Shown: piece by piece, positions 42,308 to 50,459 of the stretch
Numbering within the stretch: the stretch's first letter is position 1
How the letters are laid out: every line of letters begins with the position of its first letter
NCBI GenBank assembly: GCA_039822785.1
Contig: JBCBMO010000005.1
Span: forward strand, 1 to 64,000
Origin: Thermohalobaculum sp039822785
GTDB taxonomy: Bacteria; Pseudomonadota; Alphaproteobacteria; Rhodobacterales; Rhodobacteraceae
DNA length: 64,000 nucleotides
Reading direction: 5' to 3'
The notes under the pieces: generated by a model
Seen by the model: only the letters and a program-made list of their open reading frames with translations
Told to the model about the DNA's origin: nothing
The model's database searches: none
Position numbers and translations under genes: made by a program

Positions 42308-42985
42308 TTGATACACCTCCAACAGGTCAGCTTCGGCTACGACGGCCGCGAAATCCTGTCCGCCGTCGAGGCGGAGATCGCCGCGGGAAGCTTCCACTTT
42401 CTCACCGGGCCCTCGGGCGCGGGAAAGACCACGCTCCTGAAACTCCTCTACCTCGAGGCGCTGCCCCAAGGGGGCAAGCTCAGTCTTTTCGGGGAGGATC
42501 CGGTCACCGCCGGCAGCGATGCCAGGATGCAGCTGCGCCGGCGGATAGGCATCGTTTTCCAGGACTTTCGCCTGCTCGACCATCTAAGCGTGGCGGAGAA
42601 CGTCACGCTGCCGCTCATCGTCCATGGCCGCGATCCCGCGAAGAACGCCGGCGACGTCGCCGACCTCATCCGCTGGGTCGGCCTGTCGCACCGGGCCGAT
42701 GCGCCGCCGCGCGCGCTATCGGCAGGAGAGAAGCAACGCGCCGCCATCGCCCGTGCGGTGATCACGTCGCCAGACCTGATCATTGCCGACGAGCCCACGG
42801 GCAATGTGGATGCGGAGATGGGGATGCGGATCCTGCGCCTGCTGGTGGAGCTCAACCGGCTCGGCAAGACCGTTCTGATCGCCACGCATGATCTGGGCCT
42901 GATCCGCTCCGCCCGCAGCATGGTGACGGCGCGGATCCTGCGCCTGGCGGACGGGCGGCTGACCGCAGGGGGAGCAGAGCTGTGA
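42308..42985 (+). CDS. ftsE: Cell division ATP-binding protein FtsE
   Basis: The 225-residue ABC ATPase pairs with FtsX to control septal peptidoglycan hydrolases. It has Walker A GPSGAGKTTLLKLL, Q-loop VFQDFRLLDHLSVAENV, a signature LSAGEKQRAAIARA (Gly to Ala at one site), Walker B LIIADEPTGNVD and the switch His in LIATHDLGLIRSA. The likely start is TTG at 42308, giving the family N-terminus IHLQQVSFGYDGRE; no good ribosome site is visible, so this is tentative. The stop overlaps ftsX by GTGA. Confidence 0.93.
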   Translation: MIHLQQVSFGYDGREILSAVEAEIAAGSFHFLTGPSGAGKTTLLKLLYLEALPQGGKLSLFGEDPVTAGSDARMQLRRRIGIVFQDFRLLDHLSVAENVTLPLIVHGRDPAKNAGDVADLIRWVGLSHRADAPPRALSAGEKQRAAIARAVITSPDLIIADEPTGNVDAEMGMRILRLLVELNRLGKTVLIATHDLGLIRSARSMVTARILRLADGRLTAGGAEL

Positions 42986-43878
42986 GCGAGGGCACCCCAC
43001 AGCCGGTGGCAAGCACGCCTCAGCCCCTGCCGCAGCGCCTACGCCTGGTGCCGGGCGGCGGCTGGGGGGCGGCGCTCGCGACCCTTGCCGCGGCAGGGAT
43101 GGCGTTTCTGGCGATGCTGAGCCTCGTCGCAGGCCTCGCCGCGGCGGATCTGGCCGCGACCTGGCAGCGCGATCTGCAGGGCAGTGCGACGGTCCGACTG
43201 AGCGCGCCCGATGCCACCAGCCTGGACCGGGTCATGGATGTTCTGCGCCGGACCGACGGTGTTGCCGCCGCCCGCGCCTTGGCGGCGGAGGATCAGGCGG
43301 CCCTTCTCGCGCCCTGGCTCGGAGAGGGGGCGGCGCTGTCGGATCTGCCGATCCCGCAGCTGATCGACGTGACGCTGGCGGGCGCGGGACCCGATGTCGA
43401 CCGGCTGGCGGCGGCGCTGGAGGCGGCCTCGCCCGGCACCGTCTACGACGATCACGGTGCCTGGCGCGGGCCCCTGTTGGAGGCGGCTGCGGCCATCAGA
43501 AACCTGGCGGTCGCCGCCGTCGCGCTGATCGCGGGGGCGGCTGCCGGGATCACGGCCCTCGCCGCCCGTGCCAGCCTGGCGGGCAACGCGGAGATCGTGC
43601 GGGTGGTGCGCCTGATCGGCGGGCGCGACAGCTTCATCGTCCGCGCCTTCGTGCGCCCACTGGTTTGGCGCACCGGACTGGGGGCCGGCGCTGGTGCGAT
43701 CCTGGGGGCCGTCGTGCTGGCGGCCCTGCCGAAGGCCGGGGCGGCCCTCGGCCTCACCATCGCACCGGGGCTCGGTTCGCTGTTCTCGTTCGCCGCGGCA
43801 GTGGCGGGCGCCGGGGCGATCATCGGCTGGGCAGCGGCGCAGCTTGCGGTGCGCGCGGCCCTGCGGGAGCTGCCGTGA
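42982..43878 (+). CDS. ftsX: Cell division protein FtsX
   Basis: The 298-residue permease-like protein has a first helix (ALATLAAAGMAFLAMLSLVAG), a periplasmic domain of about 110 residues (QGSATVRLSAPDATSLDRVM), and three further helices (AVAAVALIAGAAAGITALAA, then RTGLGAGAGAILGAVVLAAL, and SFAAAVAGAGAIIGWAAAQL). This is the FtsX topology that transmits ATP hydrolysis by FtsE to murein hydrolase activators. The start is GTG, overlapping ftsE; the stop overlaps plsC. Conservation outside topology is low, as is normal in this group. Confidence 0.9.
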   Translation: MSEGTPQPVASTPQPLPQRLRLVPGGGWGAALATLAAAGMAFLAMLSLVAGLAAADLAATWQRDLQGSATVRLSAPDATSLDRVMDVLRRTDGVAAARALAAEDQAALLAPWLGEGAALSDLPIPQLIDVTLAGAGPDVDRLAAALEAASPGTVYDDHGAWRGPLLEAAAAIRNLAVAAVALIAGAAAGITALAARASLAGNAEIVRVVRLIGGRDSFIVRAFVRPLVWRTGLGAGAGAILGAVVLAALPKAGAALGLTIAPGLGSLFSFAAAVAGAGAIIGWAAAQLAVRAALRELP

Positions 43879-44618
43879 GCGCGCGTCCGCGCCCCGGGAG
43901 CCGGCTGCGCGACCATGCCTTCGCCGCCCTCGCAGGCGCGCTGATGGGGATCATGGGTCTGTTCGGCGCCCCGATTGCGGCCTGGTCCAACGGTCGTTCC
44001 CTCAGGCTGATGAAGGCCTATGACGATGCGGTATTTGTCCTGCTGCGCTGGATGACCGGCATCCGGATCGACGTGCGCGGGGCCGTCCCCGACTATCCCT
44101 GCATCGTGGCGGCGAAGCATCAGAGCCAGCTCGACGTCTACATCCTGTTCCGCGCCCTGCCCCACCCGCGCTTCATCATGAAGGCCTCGCTGGCGCGCGT
44201 GCCCGTCTTCGGCTTCTACACCCGGCGCGTCGGCTGCATCGCGGTAGAGCGTGGACGCCCCGGCGAGGCGACGCGCGCGCTCGGGCTGCTGCAGGCGGCG
44301 GAACAGGCCGCCGGGGGCGATATCGGCCAGATCGTCGTCTATCCCCAGGGCACGCGGATCGCGCCGGGTGCCGCGGCGCCCTACAAGCGCGGCGCCGCCA
44401 TCTTCGCCGAGGCGCTGGATCTGCCCATCGTCCCGGTCGCGGTGAATACGGGCGTCTTCTGGTCCCGCGACGGCCGCCTGGCCGGCCCCGGCACCGCCGT
44501 CGTCAGTTTCTTGGAGCCCCTGCCCCGCAGCCTGGTCGGCGAGGACGCGCTGGGGAGCCTGGAGCAGCGGATCGAGGAAGCCTCCGCCGCCCTGCTCGCG
44601 GAGGCCGGTGGCGCCTAG
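43875..44618 (+). CDS. plsC: 1-acyl-sn-glycerol-3-phosphate acyltransferase
   Basis: The 247-residue membrane-associated enzyme makes phosphatidic acid from lysophosphatidic acid. The acceptor/catalytic box reads AAKHQSQLDVYILFRALPHP, where the canonical NHxxxxD is KHxxxxD, as often seen in this group; PRFIMKASLARVPVFGFYTR and VVYPQGTRIAPGAAAPYKRG supply the other conserved boxes. The start is GTG at 43875, overlapping the ftsX stop by 4 nt, so division and phospholipid synthesis genes are translationally coupled. Confidence 0.93.
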   Translation: MSARPRPGSRLRDHAFAALAGALMGIMGLFGAPIAAWSNGRSLRLMKAYDDAVFVLLRWMTGIRIDVRGAVPDYPCIVAAKHQSQLDVYILFRALPHPRFIMKASLARVPVFGFYTRRVGCIAVERGRPGEATRALGLLQAAEQAAGGDIGQIVVYPQGTRIAPGAAAPYKRGAAIFAEALDLPIVPVAVNTGVFWSRDGRLAGPGTAVVSFLEPLPRSLVGEDALGSLEQRIEEASAALLAEAGGA

Positions 44619-44629
44619 TCCCCCCGCGC

Positions 44630-45295
44630 TCAGGCGGGGTAGCCGGCCCAGGCGGCGTCGAAGAAGGCGCGCTCAAGCTCGACGGCACGGGTGAAGGTCG
44701 CCTCGACCGCCGACCGCTCGGCGTCGTCCAGCCCCTCCCAGGCGCGGTCGAGCTGGTCGCGAAGATAGGCGACGACGCTCTCAAAGCCCTCGCCCGCATG
44801 CAGCGTGATCCACTCGGCGAAGTAGAAGGGCAGCCCCGCTCGCGGGGGCGCATGGGGCGTGGCCCAGTCGAGGTAGGTCCATTCGGCCACCACCAGGACG
44901 GCGAGCATCTGCTCGTAGCGGCCCGAGGCCACCGCTTCCGCCATCAGCGCCTGAAAGGCCTGGGTCGGCACGGCCGCAGCCCCCTGCGCAACCGGTGCAG
45001 CATCCAGCGCCTCGAAGGAGCGCAGGAAGTAGGTGTTCTCCGGCCCGGTGATCAGCGCCAGGAACTGCGCCGCCGGGACACTGTCGGCCAGGCTGGGCGC
45101 GTGGGCAATGGCCGAGGCGAGCAGCCGCACGAAGCCGTCGATGAACAGGTAGTCCTGCTGCAGGTAGCCCACCATCAGCGCGGGATCGAGCGAGCCCGCG
45201 GCCAGGGCATCGGTGAAGGGGTGGCGCGTGGCGGCCGCCCAATCCTCCGCCGAGAGCGCGCGCAGATGGTCGGTCGGTCGAAGCACTGGGGTCAT
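44630..45295 (-). CDS. tenA: TenA family thiamine-salvage protein (Cys-lacking, TenA_E-like)
   Basis: The 221-residue all-helical protein has the TenA hallmarks: MVGYLQQDYLFIDGFVRLLA with the substrate-binding Asp, and FAEWITLHAGEGFESVVAYL with the catalytic Glu. In classical TenA a Cys lies in the PCxxxY context; here that site reads VVAEWTYLDWA, so the Cys is absent and a Glu is nearby, as in the TenA_E subgroup. Such enzymes hydrolyse aminopyrimidines from degraded thiamine. No thi genes are close. ATG 45295 follows GGAGAG. Confidence 0.88.
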   Translation of the reverse strand: MTPVLRPTDHLRALSAEDWAAATRHPFTDALAAGSLDPALMVGYLQQDYLFIDGFVRLLASAIAHAPSLADSVPAAQFLALITGPENTYFLRSFEALDAAPVAQGAAAVPTQAFQALMAEAVASGRYEQMLAVLVVAEWTYLDWATPHAPPRAGLPFYFAEWITLHAGEGFESVVAYLRDQLDRAWEGLDDAERSAVEATFTRAVELERAFFDAAWAGYPA

Positions 45296-45351
45296 GCGGC
45301 ACTCTCCGGCGATTTTCGCTCGGATAGCAGCGGTGGTGCGCAGAGAGAAGA

Positions 45352-45380
45352 GGCCCGCCTCCCGGGACGGGAGACGGGCC
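45352..45380 (-). terminator. Terminator for the PilJ_N-like gene
   Basis: GGCCCG-C-CTCCC pairs with GGGAG-A-CGGGCC across a short loop; reading on the minus strand it is followed by TCTTCTCTC. It lies 65 nt past the stop of the gene at 45445 and before tenA. Confidence 0.6.
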
Positions 45381-45444
45381 ATGTCATTGGTGTGATGATT
45401 GGTGGGTCGGGTGGCAGGCGCCGCAGCGGCACCTGCCGGGGGGA

Positions 45445-46311
45445 TTAGCCGACCGCAAGCCCAAGCGCAGGTTCGCCGGATGCTTCCGACCAGTTGTGCT
45501 TGAGCTCCTCGAGACGCCGCAGCAGGTCCACGGGCGGCTGATCGCCGTTCGTCAGGGCGCGGATCTCGGGCATGATGGAGCGCCAAGCCGGCACCATGTC
45601 CTTCACGGCGCCCGGGGCGGCCGGCGAAACCTCGTCGGTGGCAAGCTGCTTCTCAAAGCTCTCCACAGCCTCCAGCAGTTTCAAGCGCTCCGTCTGACCG
45701 CCGATACCGATGCTGACGAGACAGGCCTCGCGGACCATCACGTCGGACAGGAAGACCCGCTGAAACGCCGACACTTCCTGCAGAACATCCTCCAGGTTCA
45801 CGTCGCCCTTCTTCATCAGGTCTCGCCTCAGTGCCTTGTATACTTGGTCCACGTACTTCATCAGGCCGATTTCCATCAGGGCCACCTGATCGACGGCGTC
45901 CTTGTTCCCTTCGTCCTTGATCGCCTGGTCCAGCGCGACGCGGAAGCGGAACCACTGCTTGCGCTTTTTGTCGATGCTGCGGTTCAGCCGCTTCACCGTC
46001 GGGTTGGCAGGGTCCATGGCGCGGATCTCGGCCTCGATGTCAGGCAGCGTCCGCTCGAAGCGGTCGCGCGCGGCCGTGACGATGGCGCGGTTGCGATCGA
46101 CCTCGACCCCGGCGCTGACGAAGCAGGCGCCCTTTACGATCCGCTCCAACAGCACTTCCTGCCAGTGCAGGATCATCAGCTTGCGCTTGGGATCACCCTG
46201 CGGCAGCTGCGCGTATTGCGGCTCTGCTGCCGACGCCGGCGCAGGCGCCTCCACGACGATCGCGGCCGCCATCATGGCCGCGGATGTCATCAATAGCTTG
46301 AACACGTTCAT
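45445..46311 (-). CDS. Exported protein with two PilJ_N-like helical repeats
   Basis: The 288-residue protein starts with a signal peptide (MNVFKLLMTSAAMMAAAIVV, then EAPAPASAAEP). Two similar helical units follow, one around LHWQEVLLERIVKGACFVSA and another around SAFQRVFLSDVMVREACLVS, each resembling the Q-R-M-L-S-Q-R core of the type IV pili methyl-accepting chemotaxis transducer N-terminal domain. There is no membrane-spanning, HAMP or kinase part, so it is probably a periplasmic ligand-binding protein. ATG 46311 is preferred because the G-rich ribosome site is too close to the ATG at 46317. Confidence 0.75.
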   Translation of the reverse strand: MNVFKLLMTSAAMMAAAIVVEAPAPASAAEPQYAQLPQGDPKRKLMILHWQEVLLERIVKGACFVSAGVEVDRNRAIVTAARDRFERTLPDIEAEIRAMDPANPTVKRLNRSIDKKRKQWFRFRVALDQAIKDEGNKDAVDQVALMEIGLMKYVDQVYKALRRDLMKKGDVNLEDVLQEVSAFQRVFLSDVMVREACLVSIGIGGQTERLKLLEAVESFEKQLATDEVSPAAPGAVKDMVPAWRSIMPEIRALTNGDQPPVDLLRRLEELKHNWSEASGEPALGLAVG

Positions 46312-46603
46312 GGGCATCACCCCCCTCTTTCGCCAACATCGTTGCCCTCCACGCAACGCACTATTAGCAACGCTTCGCAAAGTGTTGGAAATGTGATGGA
46401 GCGCGCGCACCTTATCGTTAACGTATTTTAGAGTATCCCTTTTCCAAAGGTTGCAAATGGCTTCTAAAAAGCGGAAATGGTACGGAAAAATACCTGAATA
46501 GCCATTTCAGATGATTCCACTCAGATATGTTTTCGGCTTAACCACTCCCGAAAAGCACACTTTCTTTCGGCGATGCGTTAACATATCTTTTTATCTGGAA
46601 TTT

Positions 46604-46618
46604 CAGACTTAAAGTCTG
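46604..46618. promoter_or_regulatory. Inverted repeat CAGACTT-A-AAGTCTG
   Basis: Perfect 7-bp arms around a single A, in the AT-rich gap roughly 300 bp upstream of the PilJ_N-like gene. It may be a regulator site; no assignment is possible. Confidence 0.4.
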
Positions 46619-46694
46619 CAGCCGCGCAGCTTCCAAGGTTAAGCATAATCGGCGCGAAATCAGGCCAGCGTTTTAGTTGCATGATTAGCCTGAA

Positions 46695-46725
46695 AATGGA
46701 AAAAGCGGCGCCCACGGGCGCCGCC
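46695..46725 (-). terminator. Rho-independent terminator of the peptide-binding protein gene
   Basis: On the minus strand a 9-bp GC stem (GCGGCGCCC with GGGCGCCGC) is followed directly by TTTTTCCATTTT. It lies about 25 nt past the stop at 46750. Confidence 0.85.
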
Positions 46726-46749
46726 TTCAGCACATCTAGTCAGTAAGCG

Positions 46750-48333
46750 TCAGGCGAACCACCAACGCTCGACATAGCGGCCGCCGTCCAGGGCCCAGTT
46801 CGCCGCCACGTCCGGCCCATGCTGCACCTTGTCGGCCATGGCGTAGACGTAGTTAGCGAAGCCCCAGACCACCGCGCCGCCGTCGTCGCTGACGATCTGC
46901 TGCATCTCGCCATAGATCTCGGCACGCTTGAGCGGATCGGTCTCCGCCCGGCCGGCACTCAGCAGCATGTTGAAGCGCTCATGCTCGAACTGGGTGTCGT
47001 TCCACGAGGCGCCGGAGGCATAGGCCTGGGTGAACATCCAGTCGCAGGTCGGCCGGCCACCCCAGTAGCAGGCGCACCAGGGCTTCTTCAGCCAGATGTT
47101 CGACCAGTAGCCATCGTTCGGCACCCGGTCGACGCGCATGTTGATGCCCGCCTTGGCCAGCTGCTCCTGCATCAGGATCGAGGCGTCGACCGCGCCGGCA
47201 TAGGCGGCATCCGCGGCCGAGAGCACCAGCTCCTCGCCCGAATAGCCCGCCTTCTTGAGGTGGAACTTCGCTTTGTCGAGATCCTGCACCCGCTGCGGCA
47301 GCGTCGCGTTGTGGAAGGGCACCGACGGCGCGATCGGGTGATCGTTGCCCAGCGCCCCATGGCCGCGCAGGATCTTGGAGACCAGTTCCTCCCGGTCGAG
47401 GCTGTGTTTGATCGCGCGGCGCAGCTCGACGTTGTCGTACGGGGCGCTCTGCGTGAGCATCGGCGCGGTGTAGTGCAGGAAGCCCGTCGCCTCCTCCACC
47501 CGCAACCCGGGGCGGCGCTTCAGCAGGCCCACGGTCTTGAGGTCGACGCGGGACATCATGTCGACTTCGCCGGTCGCCACCGCGTTCTGCCGGGCGACCA
47601 CGTCCGCGACATAGAGGAGTTCGAGCTCGTCGAAGTGGGCGCGGCCTTCCTTCCAGTAGTCCGGGCGCCGCTTCATCACCGTGCGCACGCCGGGCTCGAA
47701 GCTCTCCAGCACATAACCGCCGGTGCCGATGTAGTTCTCCCAGTCGACCTTGCCGCCCTCGGTCGCTGGCATCATCAGCAGGTGATAGTCGGCCATCAGA
47801 TAGGGGAAGTCGGCGTTCGGCCCGTCCAGCACGAAGGTGACCGTGCGGTCGTCGACCTTTGTCATCTCCGCGATCGGCGTGACCAGATCCTTGGCGGCGG
47901 ACTTCGAATCCTCGCCGCGGTGGTGCTGGATCGAGGCGATCACGTCCTCGGCCGTCAGCTTCTTGCCGTCCGAGAAGGTCACGCCCTCGCGGATGCGGAA
48001 GGTCCAGGCGCTGGCGTCGTCCGAACCCTCCCAGCTCTCGGCGGCATCGCCGACCAGATCACCCTCCGGCGAGATCTCGGTCAGGGTCGAGTGCGTCGCG
48101 AAGCCGACCGAGATCATATAGATGTCGGTGTAGGTCTGCGGATCGAGGGTATCCGAGGTCGAACCCTCGGCGAGGGCCACGCGCAAACGCCCGCCCTTCT
48201 TCGGCTCAGCGGCCATGGCGGGGCCGCTCATCGTGCCAAGCGCGCCAGCGACGCCGAGGGCGGTCGACCCCTCGAGGAAGCGACGGCGGTCCATGGTCAG
48301 GGAAGTGTCGGGGGAACCCAGGCGAAAGGTCAT
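46750..48333 (-). CDS. Peptide/nickel-type ABC transporter substrate-binding protein (SBP_bac_5), Tat exported
   Basis: The 527-residue protein has a twin-arginine signal (MDRRRFLEGSTALGVAGALG) and the SBP family 5 fold: ESWEGSDDASAWTFRIREGV, FSDGKKLTAEDVIASIQHHR, YIGTGGYVLESFEPG and ELRRAIKHSLDREELVSKIL. Such proteins deliver oligopeptides or similar solutes to an inner-membrane permease. No permease or ATPase gene is adjacent; the only same-strand neighbour is the CocE/NonD hydrolase upstream, 30 nt away, so the two likely form a short operon. GGAGAG precedes ATG 48333. Confidence 0.9.
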   Translation of the reverse strand: MTFRLGSPDTSLTMDRRRFLEGSTALGVAGALGTMSGPAMAAEPKKGGRLRVALAEGSTSDTLDPQTYTDIYMISVGFATHSTLTEISPEGDLVGDAAESWEGSDDASAWTFRIREGVTFSDGKKLTAEDVIASIQHHRGEDSKSAAKDLVTPIAEMTKVDDRTVTFVLDGPNADFPYLMADYHLLMMPATEGGKVDWENYIGTGGYVLESFEPGVRTVMKRRPDYWKEGRAHFDELELLYVADVVARQNAVATGEVDMMSRVDLKTVGLLKRRPGLRVEEATGFLHYTAPMLTQSAPYDNVELRRAIKHSLDREELVSKILRGHGALGNDHPIAPSVPFHNATLPQRVQDLDKAKFHLKKAGYSGEELVLSAADAAYAGAVDASILMQEQLAKAGINMRVDRVPNDGYWSNIWLKKPWCACYWGGRPTCDWMFTQAYASGASWNDTQFEHERFNMLLSAGRAETDPLKRAEIYGEMQQIVSDDGGAVVWGFANYVYAMADKVQHGPDVAANWALDGGRYVERWWFA

Positions 48334-48363
48334 GCGTCTCTCCTGTCGCGTTTTTTTGTGTGC

Positions 48364-50361
48364 TCAGAGGTAATCACGCGAGACGGTCTCGGTCCACTCC
48401 CGGTCGAGCTGCACGTTGTCGCCCTCGCGCACGATCACGCGGCGGTGAAGGGTGAAATGGGTGTCGGTGCAGGTCATGCGCGCGTGGCTGTCGATGGCGA
48501 CCGCCCAAGCCCCGCGGCTGAGCGCGAAGCGCCAATCGGCGACATGCTCGGCGCTGAGCGGATCGTCACGGTGGAGGGAGAAGCGCTGGGTCACCCCGCT
48601 GTCGGTCACCATCCCATGCCCTGGCACCGTCGTGGCGCCGAAGTCATCGGCGGTCTCCAGGATCAGGCGGCCGTCCTCCTCTCGCTGGCTGCTGTGCCCG
48701 GTCGGACGACGCTGGACCGTGTCGTGCGCCGCGCCCTCCTCAGCCGCCGGCGCCGCGGGTCCGGGCACCTCGGGGGCGCCCGGATGCATGGGCAGGTGCA
48801 GACGGCAGGCCGCAAGGTCGAGCGTGACCTGCGCCGGCTCTGGCGCGGGCCAGACGACCGGCCAATAGCTGGTGGAGAGCGCGAGGCGCAGGCGATGACC
48901 CGCCCTCAGCCGATGCGCGCACGTATTGAGCGCGATCCGCGCAGTATAGCGCTCCCCGGGCACCAGCGGGCGGGCCGTGCCCGGCACCACGACCGGCCCG
49001 TCCGGCGTCTCGGTGTCGGGCGCGTTGAGGCTGCGGGCGCGATAGGTGATGCGCAACGAGGCACCGTCCGGCGCCACATCGCAGAGCCGCGCGACAAGCT
49101 GGGCGACGGGCCGGTCGACGCTGAAGGCGACCTCCAACACCGGGCGGCCGATGATCTCCACCGGCGCATCGCTGGCGGGCGCATCGAAGGTGAGGGAGGC
49201 CGCGTCATCCGCCCGCTGATCGGCGCAAAGCTCGTTGTCGACCCGCATACCGGGGCACCAATAGGCCGCGCCCTGCCCCACCGACAACGGGGTGTCCACC
49301 ACCGCCGTCCCACCGCCCTCCGCGCCCAAGCGGCCGGGCGAAAGGGCGAGCGTCTCGGTCTGGATCGCGGGGTCGGGCCAGTGTTCCAGCGCCACCCAAC
49401 GCCCGTCCTGCGGGCGATAGCGCGGGTCGGGCGGCCGGGCGTGTTCCTGCATGCAGAGCCGTGCCGCCGGCGGCTGGGGGACCTCCAGCCCGCGCAGGTG
49501 ACGGTCGAACCAGCCGATGACCTCGGCATGAAAATCATGCTTCTCGATGCGCGACAGGTGTGGGTACTTGTGCTCCCAGGGGCCGATGAGGGCGGCGGCA
49601 CCGGGCAACCTGCCCGCCAGGGCCAGTGGGGCGTTCACATAGCCGTCGGCCCAGCCGCCGATCCCCAGCACCGCGGCGCGCATGGCCGGATAGTCGAAGC
49701 GCACCGAGCCGTGGCGCCAATAGCCCGGATCGCCTGCGCGGCCCAGCCAGTCGGCGGCGCTGAAGGGCAGTGCCTCGATCCGCTCCCGCCATGCCGCACG
49801 CCAATCCGCCCGCACGGCCGGATCCGGCGGGCGGCTCATGTACGCGGTCATCTGCGCGCCCCAGTTGAAGTTGTCGGTCAGCAGGCAGCCGCCCATGAAA
49901 TGGATATCGTCCTCCACCCGGTCGACGGTGGAGCAGACGCTGACAACGGCCTTCAGCGCCTCGGGCGCCCGGGCGGCGAGCTGCAGCCCGTTGAAGCCGC
50001 CCCAGGAGATGCCGATCATCCCCACCGACCCGTCGCACCAGGGCTGGGCGGCGGCCCAGGCGATCACCGCCTCCCCGTCCGCCAGTTCGCGCGCGGAATA
50101 CTCGTCGTCGAACAGCGCGTCGCTGTCGCCCGAGCCCGCGATATCGACCCTGAGACAGGCATAGCCCGCGGCGGCGAAATGCGGATGCGTGGTCTCGTCC
50201 CGCGCGGCGGTCCCGTCCCGCAGGCGATAGGGAAGGTACTCCAGGATGCAGGGCGCGGGGGTCTGCGCCGGCTGCCACAACCGCGCCGACAGCCGCCGCC
50301 CGTCCGGCAGCGGTATAAAGAACTGGGGGATCTCGAGGACGGGGCGGTTGGTGAGGGTCAT
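48364..50361 (-). CDS. CocE/NonD family serine hydrolase
   Basis: The 665-residue protein has an alpha/beta-hydrolase domain with nucleophile motif GISWGGFNGLQLAAR (Ser in G-x-S-x-G-G), Tyr/Trp-rich early part (LEYLPYRLRDGTAARDETTH), DIAGSGDSDA, and a C-terminal jelly-roll domain (RLRLALSTSYWPVVWP), the X-Pro dipeptidyl-peptidase/CocE arrangement. Substrates could be peptides or acyl esters. A further C-terminal segment of about 120 residues extends beyond the usual end. ATG 50361 follows GGAGG. The downstream peptide-binding gene suggests uptake and hydrolysis of one compound. Confidence 0.9.
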   Translation of the reverse strand: MTLTNRPVLEIPQFFIPLPDGRRLSARLWQPAQTPAPCILEYLPYRLRDGTAARDETTHPHFAAAGYACLRVDIAGSGDSDALFDDEYSARELADGEAVIAWAAAQPWCDGSVGMIGISWGGFNGLQLAARAPEALKAVVSVCSTVDRVEDDIHFMGGCLLTDNFNWGAQMTAYMSRPPDPAVRADWRAAWRERIEALPFSAADWLGRAGDPGYWRHGSVRFDYPAMRAAVLGIGGWADGYVNAPLALAGRLPGAAALIGPWEHKYPHLSRIEKHDFHAEVIGWFDRHLRGLEVPQPPAARLCMQEHARPPDPRYRPQDGRWVALEHWPDPAIQTETLALSPGRLGAEGGGTAVVDTPLSVGQGAAYWCPGMRVDNELCADQRADDAASLTFDAPASDAPVEIIGRPVLEVAFSVDRPVAQLVARLCDVAPDGASLRITYRARSLNAPDTETPDGPVVVPGTARPLVPGERYTARIALNTCAHRLRAGHRLRLALSTSYWPVVWPAPEPAQVTLDLAACRLHLPMHPGAPEVPGPAAPAAEEGAAHDTVQRRPTGHSSQREEDGRLILETADDFGATTVPGHGMVTDSGVTQRFSLHRDDPLSAEHVADWRFALSRGAWAVAIDSHARMTCTDTHFTLHRRVIVREGDNVQLDREWTETVSRDYL

Positions 50362-50459
50362 GCACAAAACCTCCGCCACCGACCCGGGCAGCGCAAGCGC
50401 TCTTGCGAAGCGGCCATCGCCCGCGCCAGTGTCCGGCAACCACAACGAGGGGGAGCGCC

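Larger units (their letters stand above)
46312..46749. other. AT-rich intergenic region upstream of the PilJ_N-like gene
   Basis: About 440 bp with base composition strikingly richer in A and T than the rest of the window. It holds the promoter area of the PilJ_N-like gene, a 15-bp near-palindrome CAGACTT-A-AAGTCTG (46604-46618) and several GTTAAC-type elements, and it ends in the terminator of the peptide-binding protein gene. No coding frame is convincing. A full TTAA-N7-TTAA CtrA site was looked for and not found. Confidence 0.6.

Noticed and set aside
46320..46700. CtrA binding site (TTAA-N7-TTAA) in the AT-rich gap
   Set aside because: Only half-sites were found at the required spacing.
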